Shown here: piece by piece, positions 24,912-33,547 of the stretch
Position numbering within the stretch: the first letter of the stretch is position 1
Layout: each line of letters begins with the position of its first letter
Assembly (NCBI RefSeq): GCF_034262375.1
Contig: NZ_CP139558.1
Location: forward strand, 2,480,001-2,544,000
DNA: 64,000 nt
DNA from: Mucilaginibacter sabulilitoris
GTDB taxonomy: Bacteria > Bacteroidota > Bacteroidia > Sphingobacteriales > Sphingobacteriaceae
Direction of reading: 5' to 3'
The notes under the pieces: generated by a model
The model's database searches: none
What the model saw: only the letters and a program-made list of their open reading frames with translations
Told to the model about the DNA's origin: nothing
Translations under genes and position numbers: made by a program

Positions 24912-26078
24912 TTAAATTATCGCTTTTACTCCTGGTATTTTCACCAGCAAATAACCCAAGGCAAATGAACCGGTTACTGCCAGCGGCGCTACAAAAAGCA
25001 GCTTAACGGCCGGATCAAGAGCCAAAGGCTTAAACATCATCGACAGCGAAATGAGCACCAACGGATGGAAAATATACACCGCGAAGGCAGCCCTCGACAT
25101 ATTTTTTATAAATGCCGGCTGCGCGTTCCATTTTTGTTTAGCGATACCGAGTAACGCCGTTATCATAAATATACCCGTAAACTGCTCCCAGCAGGCGTAC
25201 ATTAATGATTGCCAGTACCCCTTGCCGCTAAGTGTTTCAACTGGACTGTTGGTAACAACTTTTACGTAATAAATTATAGGAAAAACAACCACAATCATTA
25301 TTAGAACTATCACCGCGAAGCCTTTACTCATTTTATAACTGACCTTGTTAAGCCACTGCCCGCGCGAGGCTATTATACCCAATGCAAACAGGGCTATATA
25401 TTGGACAAAGTGCCCCAGTTGAAAGCCAACAGGCGCTAACACCCAACCAATTGGAAACACCGACCTTGCCAGGTAACTACCCAAAGCCAGCGTTAGCGCG
25501 AATAAAACAATATTGAACGTGCCAGGAGCTTCCCCTAAAGAGAATGGTACATTTTTTAGTAGCAGCATAGCACCTACATATACCAGGTTAAACAACAGCA
25601 AAGCAGCTACAAACCACAATACGCCAAAATCAATCCATGGATGGAAACCACTCAGGTATTGCATATACGTAATATGATGCCCCATCCCAAACCGGTAAAC
25701 CAGATAACTTAACACCGGCGATAGTATAAAAGAATAAAAAACAAGCGGGATGCCGAGTCGTTTCAACCTGTCGGTCATAAAGTGGGCCGCCCCTTTTTTA
25801 CGATAAGATGATTCTGTAAAATAGGCCGATATAAAAAAGAAAAAGCCCATAAAAAAAGACTGGTTGACAGCCACAAACACGGTCATGAATATTTGCGCAA
25901 CCGTATGGGTAGTTTTTTCGCTGTAATACCAGCCGCCGGGCGCACCATAAGTAATAAAAGTATGGTGCAACACCACCAAAATGGTAAGTACTACTTTCAG
26001 ATTATCAATATATACTATTTTACCGGCTTTAATATTGCTGCCACTAACAGTGGACGGCACAGGGATTTGTTCTGCCAT
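24912..26078 (-). CDS. acyltransferase-3 family membrane protein
   Basis: 388 aa from the ATG at 26078. About ten membrane helices are predicted. The family signature is seen near the start: YIDNLKVVLTILVVLHHTF, with the conserved His pair in the first helix. These enzymes move acetyl or other acyl groups onto surface sugars, lipids or glycans. There is no clear glycan cluster next door, so the acceptor is unknown. Confidence 0.85.
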   Translation of the reverse strand: MAEQIPVPSTVSGSNIKAGKIVYIDNLKVVLTILVVLHHTFITYGAPGGWYYSEKTTHTVAQIFMTVFVAVNQSFFMGFFFFISAYFTESSYRKKGAAHFMTDRLKRLGIPLVFYSFILSPVLSYLVYRFGMGHHITYMQYLSGFHPWIDFGVLWFVAALLLFNLVYVGAMLLLKNVPFSLGEAPGTFNIVLFALTLALGSYLARSVFPIGWVLAPVGFQLGHFVQYIALFALGIIASRGQWLNKVSYKMSKGFAVIVLIMIVVVFPIIYYVKVVTNSPVETLSGKGYWQSLMYACWEQFTGIFMITALLGIAKQKWNAQPAFIKNMSRAAFAVYIFHPLVLISLSMMFKPLALDPAVKLLFVAPLAVTGSFALGYLLVKIPGVKAII

Positions 26079-26160
26079 TATCACAGGTTATGAAATGTAA
26101 TACGATTCTATACATCTAAATGATACATAAACTCGGTATTAGTTACACCTGTGTTAATAA

Positions 26161-26880
26161 TTAATTAACCAACTGTCCTCCTTTGCGTTTATCTGCGGGC
26201 AGTTCCTGGTATTTTTTATAGCTCTCACTTAAATATTTGGTGAGGTTAAATTTAGGGTCGGTATAGGTGGCGACGGACGGGATATATAGCACAATAAAAT
26301 TATCCAGGTCTTCGCCCGTAAGCGGAACATACTTTGCTATATTTTCGTGGGTAAACACTTTGGCTATCTGATCACGCGTCCCTTCATTCTGCACAAACTG
26401 CTCTTCTTTTTCACGCTTCTTTTCGTCCTTCTTCCAGTAATTCAGTCTTAATGCTACCCCTCCTTTATAGTAACCTGTTTTTTCATCGCGCTGGTAAACC
26501 ATGGTTTGCCCATGAAAATCAGGAGCAGTATAACCGCTCGCGGGCTTCTTTACTTCCATAGAGGTTACTTTCACTTCATTTAGCATGGTTTGCTTCGGAG
26601 TTAAAAAGATTTCCATTTCGCGCAAATCCGTTACTATTACTGTGTCGGGTCTGTAAAACGCCCCGGTAAATAAGAGCTTGTCGTCCGCTTTAGCATCTAT
26701 ACTGAATTTTCCGGCTTTATCGGTCAGCACCTGTTTGCCGTTGCGGGGGTTTTCGACCATAATATTGGGTAATACCACTCGTGTTTTGATCTCATACACG
26801 GTGCCGTTTTGTGTAGTTTGAGCATAGGTAACCGCTGTAACAAAGCAACTTATAAAAATTAAAAGCAGGTAACGAAACAT
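26161..26880 (-). CDS. secreted CarboxypepD_reg-like domain protein
   Basis: 239 aa with a signal peptide (about 1-20, ending VTYAQ). Residues about 25-95 form a carboxypeptidase-regulatory-like beta sandwich: NGTVYEIKTRVVLPNIMV, TDKAGKFSIDAKADD, LLFTGAFYRP. The rest is charged and helical with no recognised domain. This domain is usually the N-terminal module of SusC or TonB receptors, but here it occurs alone, so it may be an adhesin- or scaffold-like periplasmic protein. Confidence 0.7.
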   Translation of the reverse strand: MFRYLLLIFISCFVTAVTYAQTTQNGTVYEIKTRVVLPNIMVENPRNGKQVLTDKAGKFSIDAKADDKLLFTGAFYRPDTVIVTDLREMEIFLTPKQTMLNEVKVTSMEVKKPASGYTAPDFHGQTMVYQRDEKTGYYKGGVALRLNYWKKDEKKREKEEQFVQNEGTRDQIAKVFTHENIAKYVPLTGEDLDNFIVLYIPSVATYTDPKFNLTKYLSESYKKYQELPADKRKGGQLVN

Positions 26881-27102
26881 GCATAAAAGTAGTGAGAAGA
26901 CTCGACGTTTTTTAGCAACTGTACTTTTTTAACGAAAATTAACATTTAGTACCGAATACAACCTGTAACAGTTAAAAACATTGCTAAATCATTTTATCAT
27001 TAATTAATAAATACCGAATTTAAATATATTTGAAACGGACGAGGCCAAGTTATTTTCTGAGGATAAATTGTCAATACACAACTACAAGAGACCGGACATC
27101 AG
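26881..27102. other. divergent intergenic region with a -7-like box
   Basis: 222 AT-rich bases. TATATTTG at 27025-27032 matches the Bacteroidota -7 element exactly, about 70 bases before the GTG of the next gene, but I see no TTG at the right distance upstream. No other element is evident. Confidence 0.35.
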
Positions 27103-27597
27103 GTGAATATACAGGAATACATTGATAGCGGCATTTTAGAAACCTTTGTTTTAGGTGTTGCCTCCGAAGAAGAGGTAAAGCAATTGCTGTACATGAAAAT
27201 CAAATACCCGGAGGTAAGTGAGGCGCTGCAGCAGTTAGAGCAGGATATGGAAAAACTTGCAGCCGATATGGCCATTACGCCGCCGCCAGGAACCTGGTAC
27301 AAAATTGAACGGGATATAGAAGCCATCATCCCTCACCAGGAAAATGCTCCACGGTTATTAAAGAATGGCAGCGGCAACAAAAGCCGCACCCGGAAAGGCA
27401 ATGACGAATACATTGAAGTAGAAGGTGAATCAAGCCATATGCGTTTGCACAAGGCCTGGCGCTGGGTATTTGCAGCAGTATTTATATTAGGCAAAATATT
27501 CCTGGGCTTTGCCATATACTTTTATCTCGAAAACAAACATACCCAGGAACAGATACGGGAATTAAAAACGGAGATCAGACAACTGAAAAGCAAATAA
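27103..27597 (+). CDS. anti-sigma-factor-like membrane protein without a partner sigma gene
   Basis: 164 aa from a GTG start (no nearby ATG fits). Residues 1-75 look like the N-terminal sigma-binding part of Bacteroidota anti-sigma factors: IQEYIDSGILETFVLGVASEEEVKQL. A membrane helix lies at about 113-137 (WRWVFAAVFILGKIFLGFAI), then a short coiled coil (EQIRELKTEIRQLKS). The usual periplasmic domain is absent. No sigma factor is adjacent, so it may control a sigma factor elsewhere or be a truncated relic. Confidence 0.65.
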   Translation: MNIQEYIDSGILETFVLGVASEEEVKQLLYMKIKYPEVSEALQQLEQDMEKLAADMAITPPPGTWYKIERDIEAIIPHQENAPRLLKNGSGNKSRTRKGNDEYIEVEGESSHMRLHKAWRWVFAAVFILGKIFLGFAIYFYLENKHTQEQIRELKTEIRQLKSK

Positions 27598-27610
27598 CTG
27601 ATATTAAAAG

Positions 27611-27636
27611 AGGCTGTCATTCGGCAGCCTTTTTAA
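27611..27636. terminator. hairpin terminator between convergent genes
   Basis: AGGCTG (27611-27616) pairs with CAGCCT (27625-27630), followed by TTTTTAAA. It would stop the anti-sigma-like gene before the end of the SPFH gene at 27647. The A-rich sequence upstream (AAAAG) could make it work from the other side as well. Confidence 0.65.
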
Positions 27637-27646
27637 AGTATATTTA

Positions 27647-29521
27647 TTACCCGACATTATCCTCATTTGATTTCTGCAGCTTTTTCAGCATTTCGCTGCC
27701 TATCAAGGCATCAATAATACCGTTGCCGCCTCCGTTCTCTTTGCCACTAACCAAAATTTCTGGCACCAGTTTAATACCGTTAACAGCCAGGGCCTCGGCT
27801 ACACGCACAATGGCGTATTGTTCGGTACCCATGGCGTCGGTTTTTTGTTTGGTTACCTCGGCTTCGGCCAATCCTATGGCCTTGATCTTGGTACTTTCGG
27901 CAATACCATTTACCTCGGTAGCGTTGGCGTCGGCTTTAGCATTTACGGTTTTGGCCTCAGCATCCGCCTTAGCTATGGTGATCCTCACTTCGGCATCGGC
28001 TTTGGCGTTAATGGTTTTAGCTTCGGCCTCACCACGTGAAGCGGCAACTTTTGACGCGGCCATTTGGGTATTGATTTCTACCTGACGAGTTGATTTTACT
28101 ACCTCAGGCTGCATATCGGCACCGGCTCTGGCGCTTTCAAATTCCTTACGTTCAATTTGCGCGTGGCGTTGTATCTCGTAAGTTACTTTTTCCTCTTCGG
28201 CCAGTTTACGGTCGGTTAAGGTTTTCATGAGTGCGGCAGGCGGCACAATGTCACCAATCAGCGTATCAACACCAATTACGTTGTAGGTGGTTAGTACGGC
28301 ACCTATATGGTCGCGGGCATCGCTTTGCCTTTGTATACGGTTGGCCAAAAAGCCTATTACATCACTCTTTTGTGCTGAGTTACGGAAGTAGTTGGCAATA
28401 GTAGGCTCCAACACCTGCGATACCAGGTTTTTCATCTTACCAAAACGGGCTATTACCTTTGGCGCTTCGTTACGTGGCACGTGGATGATCTGTGACACAT
28501 CAAGATTAAAGGTAAAACCATCGCTTGACCGTACGGTAATAGTGCACAGGTTTTTATCCAGCTCATGCGCTTCGGTGCGGCTATCGGCCCAGTTGAGCAC
28601 AATGTTGGTAGTTGGCACAATCTCCACCGCGTGGGTGTAAATATTAATCGGGTGCTTACCGGGATCAAGCGGGTCTTCCCAAACACCTTTTTGCCCGCGA
28701 TGAACAATGTTGCCGTGTTTAAAGGCATCGCCGCTGGTATCCTTGCCTTCGGGGCCCACAAAGGAGTTCACCACACCTACGTAACCGATGGGTATATAGG
28801 TCATATCAACCTGTTCAACAATTACAAACCAGGGGTTAAGGTAATAGGTACCGGCAAGTATCACATCCTCTTGCAAGCCTTTGCGACCGCCGGCTGTAAT
28901 AAAGGCTATAGGGTCCTGGTAGTTTTTATGCCCTGATACCGATTCGCCGGCAATTTCACCCTTGTCCAACGGCTCACCATCGAGGGTGGTGACTATACCT
29001 ACCTTATTTTCGTGTATCTGGGTAATGGGCACCATTTCAATCTCAAACAAAAAGGTATTGATACGGTAATTACCCGGCGTAAGAAAAGCGGCCTGCGGCC
29101 CTTTTTGGCCATTGTTGTTCAGGAAGGCTATGGCATCCTGAAACTTATCGCAGTCAACCGGTTTACCCAGCACACGGCCGATATCAAGCGTAGCGCCGTC
29201 TTTGGCTTTTACCAGGCCCAACTTGTTTTGTTCAATAATGGTAAAGGGTTCCATGGTAATGCCGTACTGCCAGGGCCACATACCCCAGTACAAACCAGGT
29301 GCAAGAGCTTTGGCCTGCATACCGGCTTCGCCATCAGTGGCTATAATACGACCGTCAGGCAGGCGCGACTTACTGGATAGGGTGAATTTTTTTACCACCA
29401 GGCCAATACGGTTATCGGGCACTATCACCATGCCAAAAAACACGCGTAAAACAGATTTGTACATCAGCAAAATCAGGATGACAGGCACAGCCCACCACAA
29501 CATCACAATTAGATTGTTCAT
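27647..29521 (-). CDS. SPFH/band-7 flotillin-like membrane protein with four internal repeats
   Basis: 624 aa. An N-terminal membrane segment (residues 3-21) is followed by four tandem units of about 65-75 residues (about 33-95, 95-166, 167-240, 245-305). Each has a core like NKxGIV and, about 40 residues later, a PGxY-like turn. The SPFH domain lies at about 305-460, then an Ala/Lys/Asp-rich coiled coil (about 460-590) with repeated AKADAE-type units and a flexible end. Flotillin-like proteins form large oligomers that organise membrane microdomains. The repeats before SPFH recall vault-protein architecture, an observation of pattern only. It is monocistronic. Confidence 0.85.
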   Translation of the reverse strand: MNNLIVMLWWAVPVILILLMYKSVLRVFFGMVIVPDNRIGLVVKKFTLSSKSRLPDGRIIATDGEAGMQAKALAPGLYWGMWPWQYGITMEPFTIIEQNKLGLVKAKDGATLDIGRVLGKPVDCDKFQDAIAFLNNNGQKGPQAAFLTPGNYRINTFLFEIEMVPITQIHENKVGIVTTLDGEPLDKGEIAGESVSGHKNYQDPIAFITAGGRKGLQEDVILAGTYYLNPWFVIVEQVDMTYIPIGYVGVVNSFVGPEGKDTSGDAFKHGNIVHRGQKGVWEDPLDPGKHPINIYTHAVEIVPTTNIVLNWADSRTEAHELDKNLCTITVRSSDGFTFNLDVSQIIHVPRNEAPKVIARFGKMKNLVSQVLEPTIANYFRNSAQKSDVIGFLANRIQRQSDARDHIGAVLTTYNVIGVDTLIGDIVPPAALMKTLTDRKLAEEEKVTYEIQRHAQIERKEFESARAGADMQPEVVKSTRQVEINTQMAASKVAASRGEAEAKTINAKADAEVRITIAKADAEAKTVNAKADANATEVNGIAESTKIKAIGLAEAEVTKQKTDAMGTEQYAIVRVAEALAVNGIKLVPEILVSGKENGGGNGIIDALIGSEMLKKLQKSNEDNVG

Positions 29522-29802
29522 TTTTTTTAAAAGATTTAAGTATTTGATTTTTTTAACGGAACCCTTAAGGTGCGGGCCCTCACAATAACTTATAGCTTAA
29601 CTGGATCGGAGTACCTTGGCTATATAGTGTCATTAAGACAGTTGTAATTTGCACTTGTTACAGCTTTTTTTAAAAATATTTTTATCGCTGATTTCTGAAC
29701 CCCGATTTGCCTGATTAAAGGATTTTAGGGTTTATTAATTAATTGGAAACAATGTTATTTCCGGGTAGTTATTCAGATATGTATCATTAAACTCGCAAGA
29801 TT
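29522..29802. other. intergenic region, no clear element
   Basis: 281 bases between the SPFH gene and the small ORF at 29803. It is AT-rich with several T runs. It must hold the SPFH promoter on the minus strand and one for the small ORF, but neither stands out. No hairpin with a T tract was seen. Confidence 0.35.
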
Positions 29803-29958
29803 ATGACTACCCCTGTAAAATCAAACAAGATCAAAACAGATATCAGCAAAAGCAAGTCATCCGGTAAAGAATTGAAAACCGAAGGCCCGCTCAGCGAAAA
29901 AGACGAGGTTAAAAAAGCCGAAGAAAAAATAAGAAAACAACTTAAAGGCGATAAGTGA
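29803..29958 (+). CDS. very small highly charged protein (51 aa)
   Basis: 51 aa with an ATG start and TGA stop, too short for many gene finders. More than half of the residues are Lys, Glu, Asp, Ser or Thr. The end EDEVKKAEEKIRKQL-like part (here KDEVKKAEEKIRKQLKGD) would form an amphipathic helix and the start is disordered. Uniform codon use and the helix heptad argue that it is real. No function is known. It lies 63 bases upstream of the lipocalin-like lipoprotein gene on the same strand. Confidence 0.5.
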   Translation: MTTPVKSNKIKTDISKSKSSGKELKTEGPLSEKDEVKKAEEKIRKQLKGDK

Positions 29959-30020
29959 TCTTTAGCTGAAGTTTTATTTTTGACTGTAATTATATAGCTT
30001 AGATAAACTTTAGCGCTAAC

Positions 30021-30428
30021 ATGAAAATTCACAACTTTTTACTCGTTGCTCTTATGCTATGCTTCATGGCGGCATGCAAGCCATCTGTTAATTCAGAAAC
30101 GCTTACCGGCAAATGGAAATATGTTAAGATAGAACATCCAAATGCCAATCCGCCGGATAGCATGAAAAAAGCCGAACTTGATGAGGTATCGCCCTATATT
30201 CAGTTTACACCTGAAAGAAAATGGAATATTGTATGGGGCGGTAAATACCTGGCACACGGCACTTACGCGCTTGATGGCAGTAACATAAAAGTAAATGAAA
30301 AGCTGCCCGATGGTAAAACGCGCGACTTTGTTTTCTCGGTTTCTGAACTTACCGAAACAAACCTTGTTTTTTTAACCATAGGCGAAGACGGCTCAAAAGT
30401 TACCGCAGTAAGGATGAGTAAGTTTTGA
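30021..30428 (+). CDS. lipocalin-like lipoprotein
   Basis: 135 aa. The N-terminal 19 residues form a lipoprotein signal (LLVALMLCFMAAC), with Cys19 as the lipid-modified residue, so it sits on a membrane face. The remaining part is one beta-rich domain: LTGKWKYVKIEHPN, PYIQFTPERKWNIVWGGKYLAHGTY, then LPDGKTRDFVFSVSE, similar to lipocalin-like domains. No ligand can be named. A hairpin repeat follows at 30447. Confidence 0.7.
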   Translation: MKIHNFLLVALMLCFMAACKPSVNSETLTGKWKYVKIEHPNANPPDSMKKAELDEVSPYIQFTPERKWNIVWGGKYLAHGTYALDGSNIKVNEKLPDGKTRDFVFSVSELTETNLVFLTIGEDGSKVTAVRMSKF

Positions 30429-30446
30429 GATCCATCGTTCTCATGG

Positions 30447-30543
30447 TGACAAACGCTCTGTGGTGTTTGTCATGCTGAACAGAGTGAAGCATCTATTCTG
30501 CGATTGGCATGCAAAATAAGATCTCTCTACCCAGGATGACAAA
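30447..30543. repeat. intergenic hairpin repeat with TTTGTCAT...ATGACAAA ends
   Basis: TTTGTCAT (30466-30473) and ATGACAAA (30536-30543) are exact inverted ends. A smaller hairpin, TGACAAAC (30447-30454) with GTTTGTCA (30465-30472), precedes it. The inner AGAGTGAAGCATCT is a recurring phrase of such repeats in this group. It lies between convergent genes. Confidence 0.6.
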
Positions 30544-30552
30544 TTGTATCAA

Positions 30553-31539
30553 CTATTGCGCCTTTAAGCTATCGGCTTTGGCTTTTGCTTTTTTCTTGAA
30601 AAAACCACGCAGTAAAAAATTATGCTGTACCGCTTCCAGATCGTCATTTAACTTAATTGAGCTTTGCTGCAGGTAGTTGAGTGTGCTTTGTACCTGTGTG
30701 GCACCTTTTGGGTCGTTCAGCAATACACCGATGGCATTATCGGTAGTGTTAAGCTTGTTACTGGCTTTGGTCAAATTGTCGGTTAATGTTGAAGCATTAG
30801 CTACTGTTTTTTGCAACTGATCAACCGATTGGCTTATTTTGTTGAAGGTGGCGGTATCGGTAAGCAGCTTATCGGCGAAACCGCCTTTGGTATTCATTTT
30901 ACTACTGAAGCTGTTTAATTGCACAGCCATATTAGCAGCGCTTTGGGTAGCTGCTTGCAAATTGCGCATGGCGCCACGTAATTGCATGGCCATGCTACTA
31001 TCGGTCATTAAAGCGCCTACGGTTCCTTTACCTTCCAGTATTTTATGGCTTAATATCTTAAAATCGTTGGTGATAGCCAGCAGGTTTTGATTATTGTCCT
31101 GTAGGGTTTTAAGCATATCATCTGTCGATAACATTTTTTCGGCCTGCAGTTCATCACCATCCTGTATTTCAGGAGCCTGCGGACTACCACCGTCAATAAC
31201 GATAATCTTGTTACCTATTAATCCATCAGAGCTTACCTTGGCCCCCGCGTTGCGGTGAATATATTGCTGGGTAGCCTGGTCAATATTCATAAATACTTTA
31301 ACCTGTGAGGGGCCGATAAACTTAACCTCGCTGATGGTGCCCACCTTAACCCCAGAGAACCATACGTTGTTACCTTTTTTCAACCCGGCAACATCGCTGA
31401 ATGTGGAACTTATCTTTATATTTTTTACAAAGCTTTTTTGCTGGCCCCCCAGTGTAAATACACCGAGTATAAATACGATAAGACCAAGAGCTAAAAATAT
31501 GCCTACTATTACTGCTTTTCTATTTTCTGATGCATCCAT
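30553..31539 (-). CDS. mlaD: MlaD/MCE-family lipid-binding protein
   Basis: 328 aa. One N-terminal membrane helix (about residues 9-31, VGIFLALGLIVFILGVFTLG) is followed by an MCE domain (about 37-115) with FSDVAGLKKGNNVWFSGVKVG. The rest is a long helical C-terminus (about 125-310), the likely periplasmic tunnel or tether. MCE proteins deliver phospholipids between membranes with MlaE and MlaF. It is the last gene of the set. Confidence 0.88.
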   Translation of the reverse strand: MDASENRKAVIVGIFLALGLIVFILGVFTLGGQQKSFVKNIKISSTFSDVAGLKKGNNVWFSGVKVGTISEVKFIGPSQVKVFMNIDQATQQYIHRNAGAKVSSDGLIGNKIIVIDGGSPQAPEIQDGDELQAEKMLSTDDMLKTLQDNNQNLLAITNDFKILSHKILEGKGTVGALMTDSSMAMQLRGAMRNLQAATQSAANMAVQLNSFSSKMNTKGGFADKLLTDTATFNKISQSVDQLQKTVANASTLTDNLTKASNKLNTTDNAIGVLLNDPKGATQVQSTLNYLQQSSIKLNDDLEAVQHNFLLRGFFKKKAKAKADSLKAQ

Positions 31540-31554
31540 GATATGGTATAATAT

Positions 31555-32328
31555 CTATTGTATAAAGTTATAGTCGTGAAATGGTTTAACGCGGTCATCA
31601 TTGGTATCAAACACTTCCTCAAAAGTACCGGTACGCTGGAACTGCCCGTCGAGCAGCATGGATATCCTGTCGCCTGTTTGCTTGGCGCAGGTAAGGTCAT
31701 GTGTAATGATGATGGACGAAGTGTTGTAACGCTGCTGAACTTCGTTAATGAGGTCGTTGATCTCAATGCAGGTTATCGGGTCGAGGCCAGCTGTTGGTTC
31801 GTCATACAGCATAATTTCGGGATTAAGGATGAGGGTGCGCGCAATACCAATACGTTTGCGCTGCCCGCCCGAAAGCTCGGCCGGCATCTGGTTAATGGTT
31901 TGCGAAAGACCTACTGCGTCCAGTACAGTTTCAACCGAGGTGTTGATCTCTTTTCGCGTAATTCCTTTGCGGTTACGTACCAATGGAAATTCAAGGTTTT
32001 TGCGAACCGTCATACTATCATATAAGGCGCTGTTTTGAAACGAAAAACCTATCCTGATACGCAGTTCCTGTAACTCCTTTTCGGTGATATTGTTAATGTT
32101 ATGACCCAGTACGGTTATCTCCCCCTCATCGGGTTTTAACAGGCCCGATATGATCTTGATCAATACCGATTTACCCGTGCCCGAACGGCCAAGTACCACC
32201 AGGTTTTCGCCCTGGTACAAATCAAGGTCGATGCCACGCAGTACGGCGTAATCTTCAAAAGCTTTTTTCAGCCCTCTGATACTGATAACCGGGTTGTTGT
32301 AATCAACATGTGTTTTTGTTTTTTCCAT
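31555..32328 (-). CDS. mlaF: ABC transporter ATPase of a phospholipid (Mla) system
   Basis: 257 aa with standard motifs: Walker A GRSGTGKS at residues 47-54, the signature LSGGQ at 152-156, and Walker B MLYDEP at 173-178. The switch His is in IITHD. It hydrolyses ATP to drive retrograde or anterograde phospholipid movement by MlaE and MlaD. Gaps of 11 and 15 bases to its neighbours show a tight operon. Confidence 0.92.
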   Translation of the reverse strand: MEKTKTHVDYNNPVISIRGLKKAFEDYAVLRGIDLDLYQGENLVVLGRSGTGKSVLIKIISGLLKPDEGEITVLGHNINNITEKELQELRIRIGFSFQNSALYDSMTVRKNLEFPLVRNRKGITRKEINTSVETVLDAVGLSQTINQMPAELSGGQRKRIGIARTLILNPEIMLYDEPTAGLDPITCIEINDLINEVQQRYNTSSIIITHDLTCAKQTGDRISMLLDGQFQRTGTFEEVFDTNDDRVKPFHDYNFIQ

Positions 32329-32339
32329 ATCACCTTCAA

Positions 32340-33146
32340 TTAACGGAACCAGCTGGTTATCTGTACAATAATTACTTCTTCAATAAACACCAGGAACATC
32401 GCGGTTACCACCGCGCCGTTGGCCGCCTTACCCACACCCTCCGTACCTTTATTGGAGTTATAACCCTGGTAGCAACCCACAATACCAATGGTAAAGCCAA
32501 ACACTATCGACTTAATTAATGAGGCCACAAAATCAACGAATGTTAAAGGTTCAAACACCTGCTGTATAAAGGTGCTCCAACTGGTGCCTTCATTCTGGCT
32601 TACATTCAGATATCCGCCCAATATGGCTATAAGACCGGTATAGGTTGATAAAATAGGGATAGTAAGCGTTGTGGCCAGTACCCGTGTGCATACCAAAAAC
32701 TTAAAGGGTTTTGTACCCGATACCTCCATGGCATCAATTTGTTCGGTAACCCGCATGGAGCCCAGTTCGGCGCCTATACTTGAACCTACCTTGCCCGATG
32801 CTATAAGCGCGGTTACCAAAGGCGCCAGCGCGCGCATAATAGCGATAGATACCAGCGAGGGCAACCATGACTGCGCCCCAAACTCAGATAAGGACGGCCT
32901 TGACTGTTTGGTGAATATTACACCTACAATAAAGCCAGTTACTGATATTAAGGTAAAGGAGCGTACGCCCACTTCAAAACATTGACGTACTACTTCTTTA
33001 AGTTCAAAAGGGGGCACAAAGGCCTCTTTAAAAAAGCGAAGGATGAATTGATTGATCTTATACAGGTCGGTAAAAAAGTTTATAAAGCTTTGTTTAAGCT
33101 TTGAGTTTTTCTTGTATACCGCTGGCGTGCTTTCTGCTGTATCCAT
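32340..33146 (-). CDS. mlaE: MlaE-family ABC transporter permease
   Basis: 268 aa with five to six membrane segments. Family motifs are TGFIVGVIFTKQSRPSL, SVAIMRALAPLVTALI-like (SIAIMRALAPLVTALI), and GSSIGAELGSMRVTEQIDAM. This is the membrane channel of the Mla lipid exchange system. It is the first gene of the operon, followed by mlaF and mlaD. The soluble MlaC and outer-membrane MlaA are not in this window. Confidence 0.92.
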   Translation of the reverse strand: MDTAESTPAVYKKNSKLKQSFINFFTDLYKINQFILRFFKEAFVPPFELKEVVRQCFEVGVRSFTLISVTGFIVGVIFTKQSRPSLSEFGAQSWLPSLVSIAIMRALAPLVTALIASGKVGSSIGAELGSMRVTEQIDAMEVSGTKPFKFLVCTRVLATTLTIPILSTYTGLIAILGGYLNVSQNEGTSWSTFIQQVFEPLTFVDFVASLIKSIVFGFTIGIVGCYQGYNSNKGTEGVGKAANGAVVTAMFLVFIEEVIIVQITSWFR

Positions 33147-33547
33147 TAATATGATATAGTAGGTATTTGTACAATTTGATTATGGTTACTCTACAATAAC
33201 TTATTGTATTTGTTTGCTGCCGGACGCATTGTCTTTTTTTTATGCCTTACATTGTAAAAACAGATTGGTATAATATTGTATACCGGGCTTTTCTGTGTAA
33301 GGTAGGCAAGCAAAATTGAACAACATGTTAAATTGAGTTTAAGTTTTTGACCATATTGGTTGAAAGTTAAAACCACAATTGCTGCAAACCTAAGAGTTAA
33401 AATTTATATAGAATAACTTAGCCTGGAAAAATATAGTTAAAAGATTGTAAAATTTAACTTTTATTGTACAAAAAGCCTTGAAAATGTTCTGAAAATACCC
33501 CAAAAACGACCCCAAAAGTGTTAATTTATTTATAATCTTGTCTTATC
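33147..33547. other. 401-base AT-rich divergent intergenic region
   Basis: The gap separates mlaE (minus) from the GH26 gene (plus). GGTATA (33267-33272) and TATACC (33279-33284) form a small inverted repeat with a 6-base centre. TAATCTTG at 33533-33540 is a one-mismatch -7 box before GH26, but with no TTG at the proper distance. A 61-aa ORF on the minus strand (33191-33376) looks random. Nothing more is supported. Confidence 0.4.

Noticed and set aside
33191..33376. 61-aa ORF in the mlaE-GH26 gap
   Set aside because: Composition looks random, with no signal peptide or motif, and no promoter or ribosome site; AT-rich DNA yields such frames by chance.
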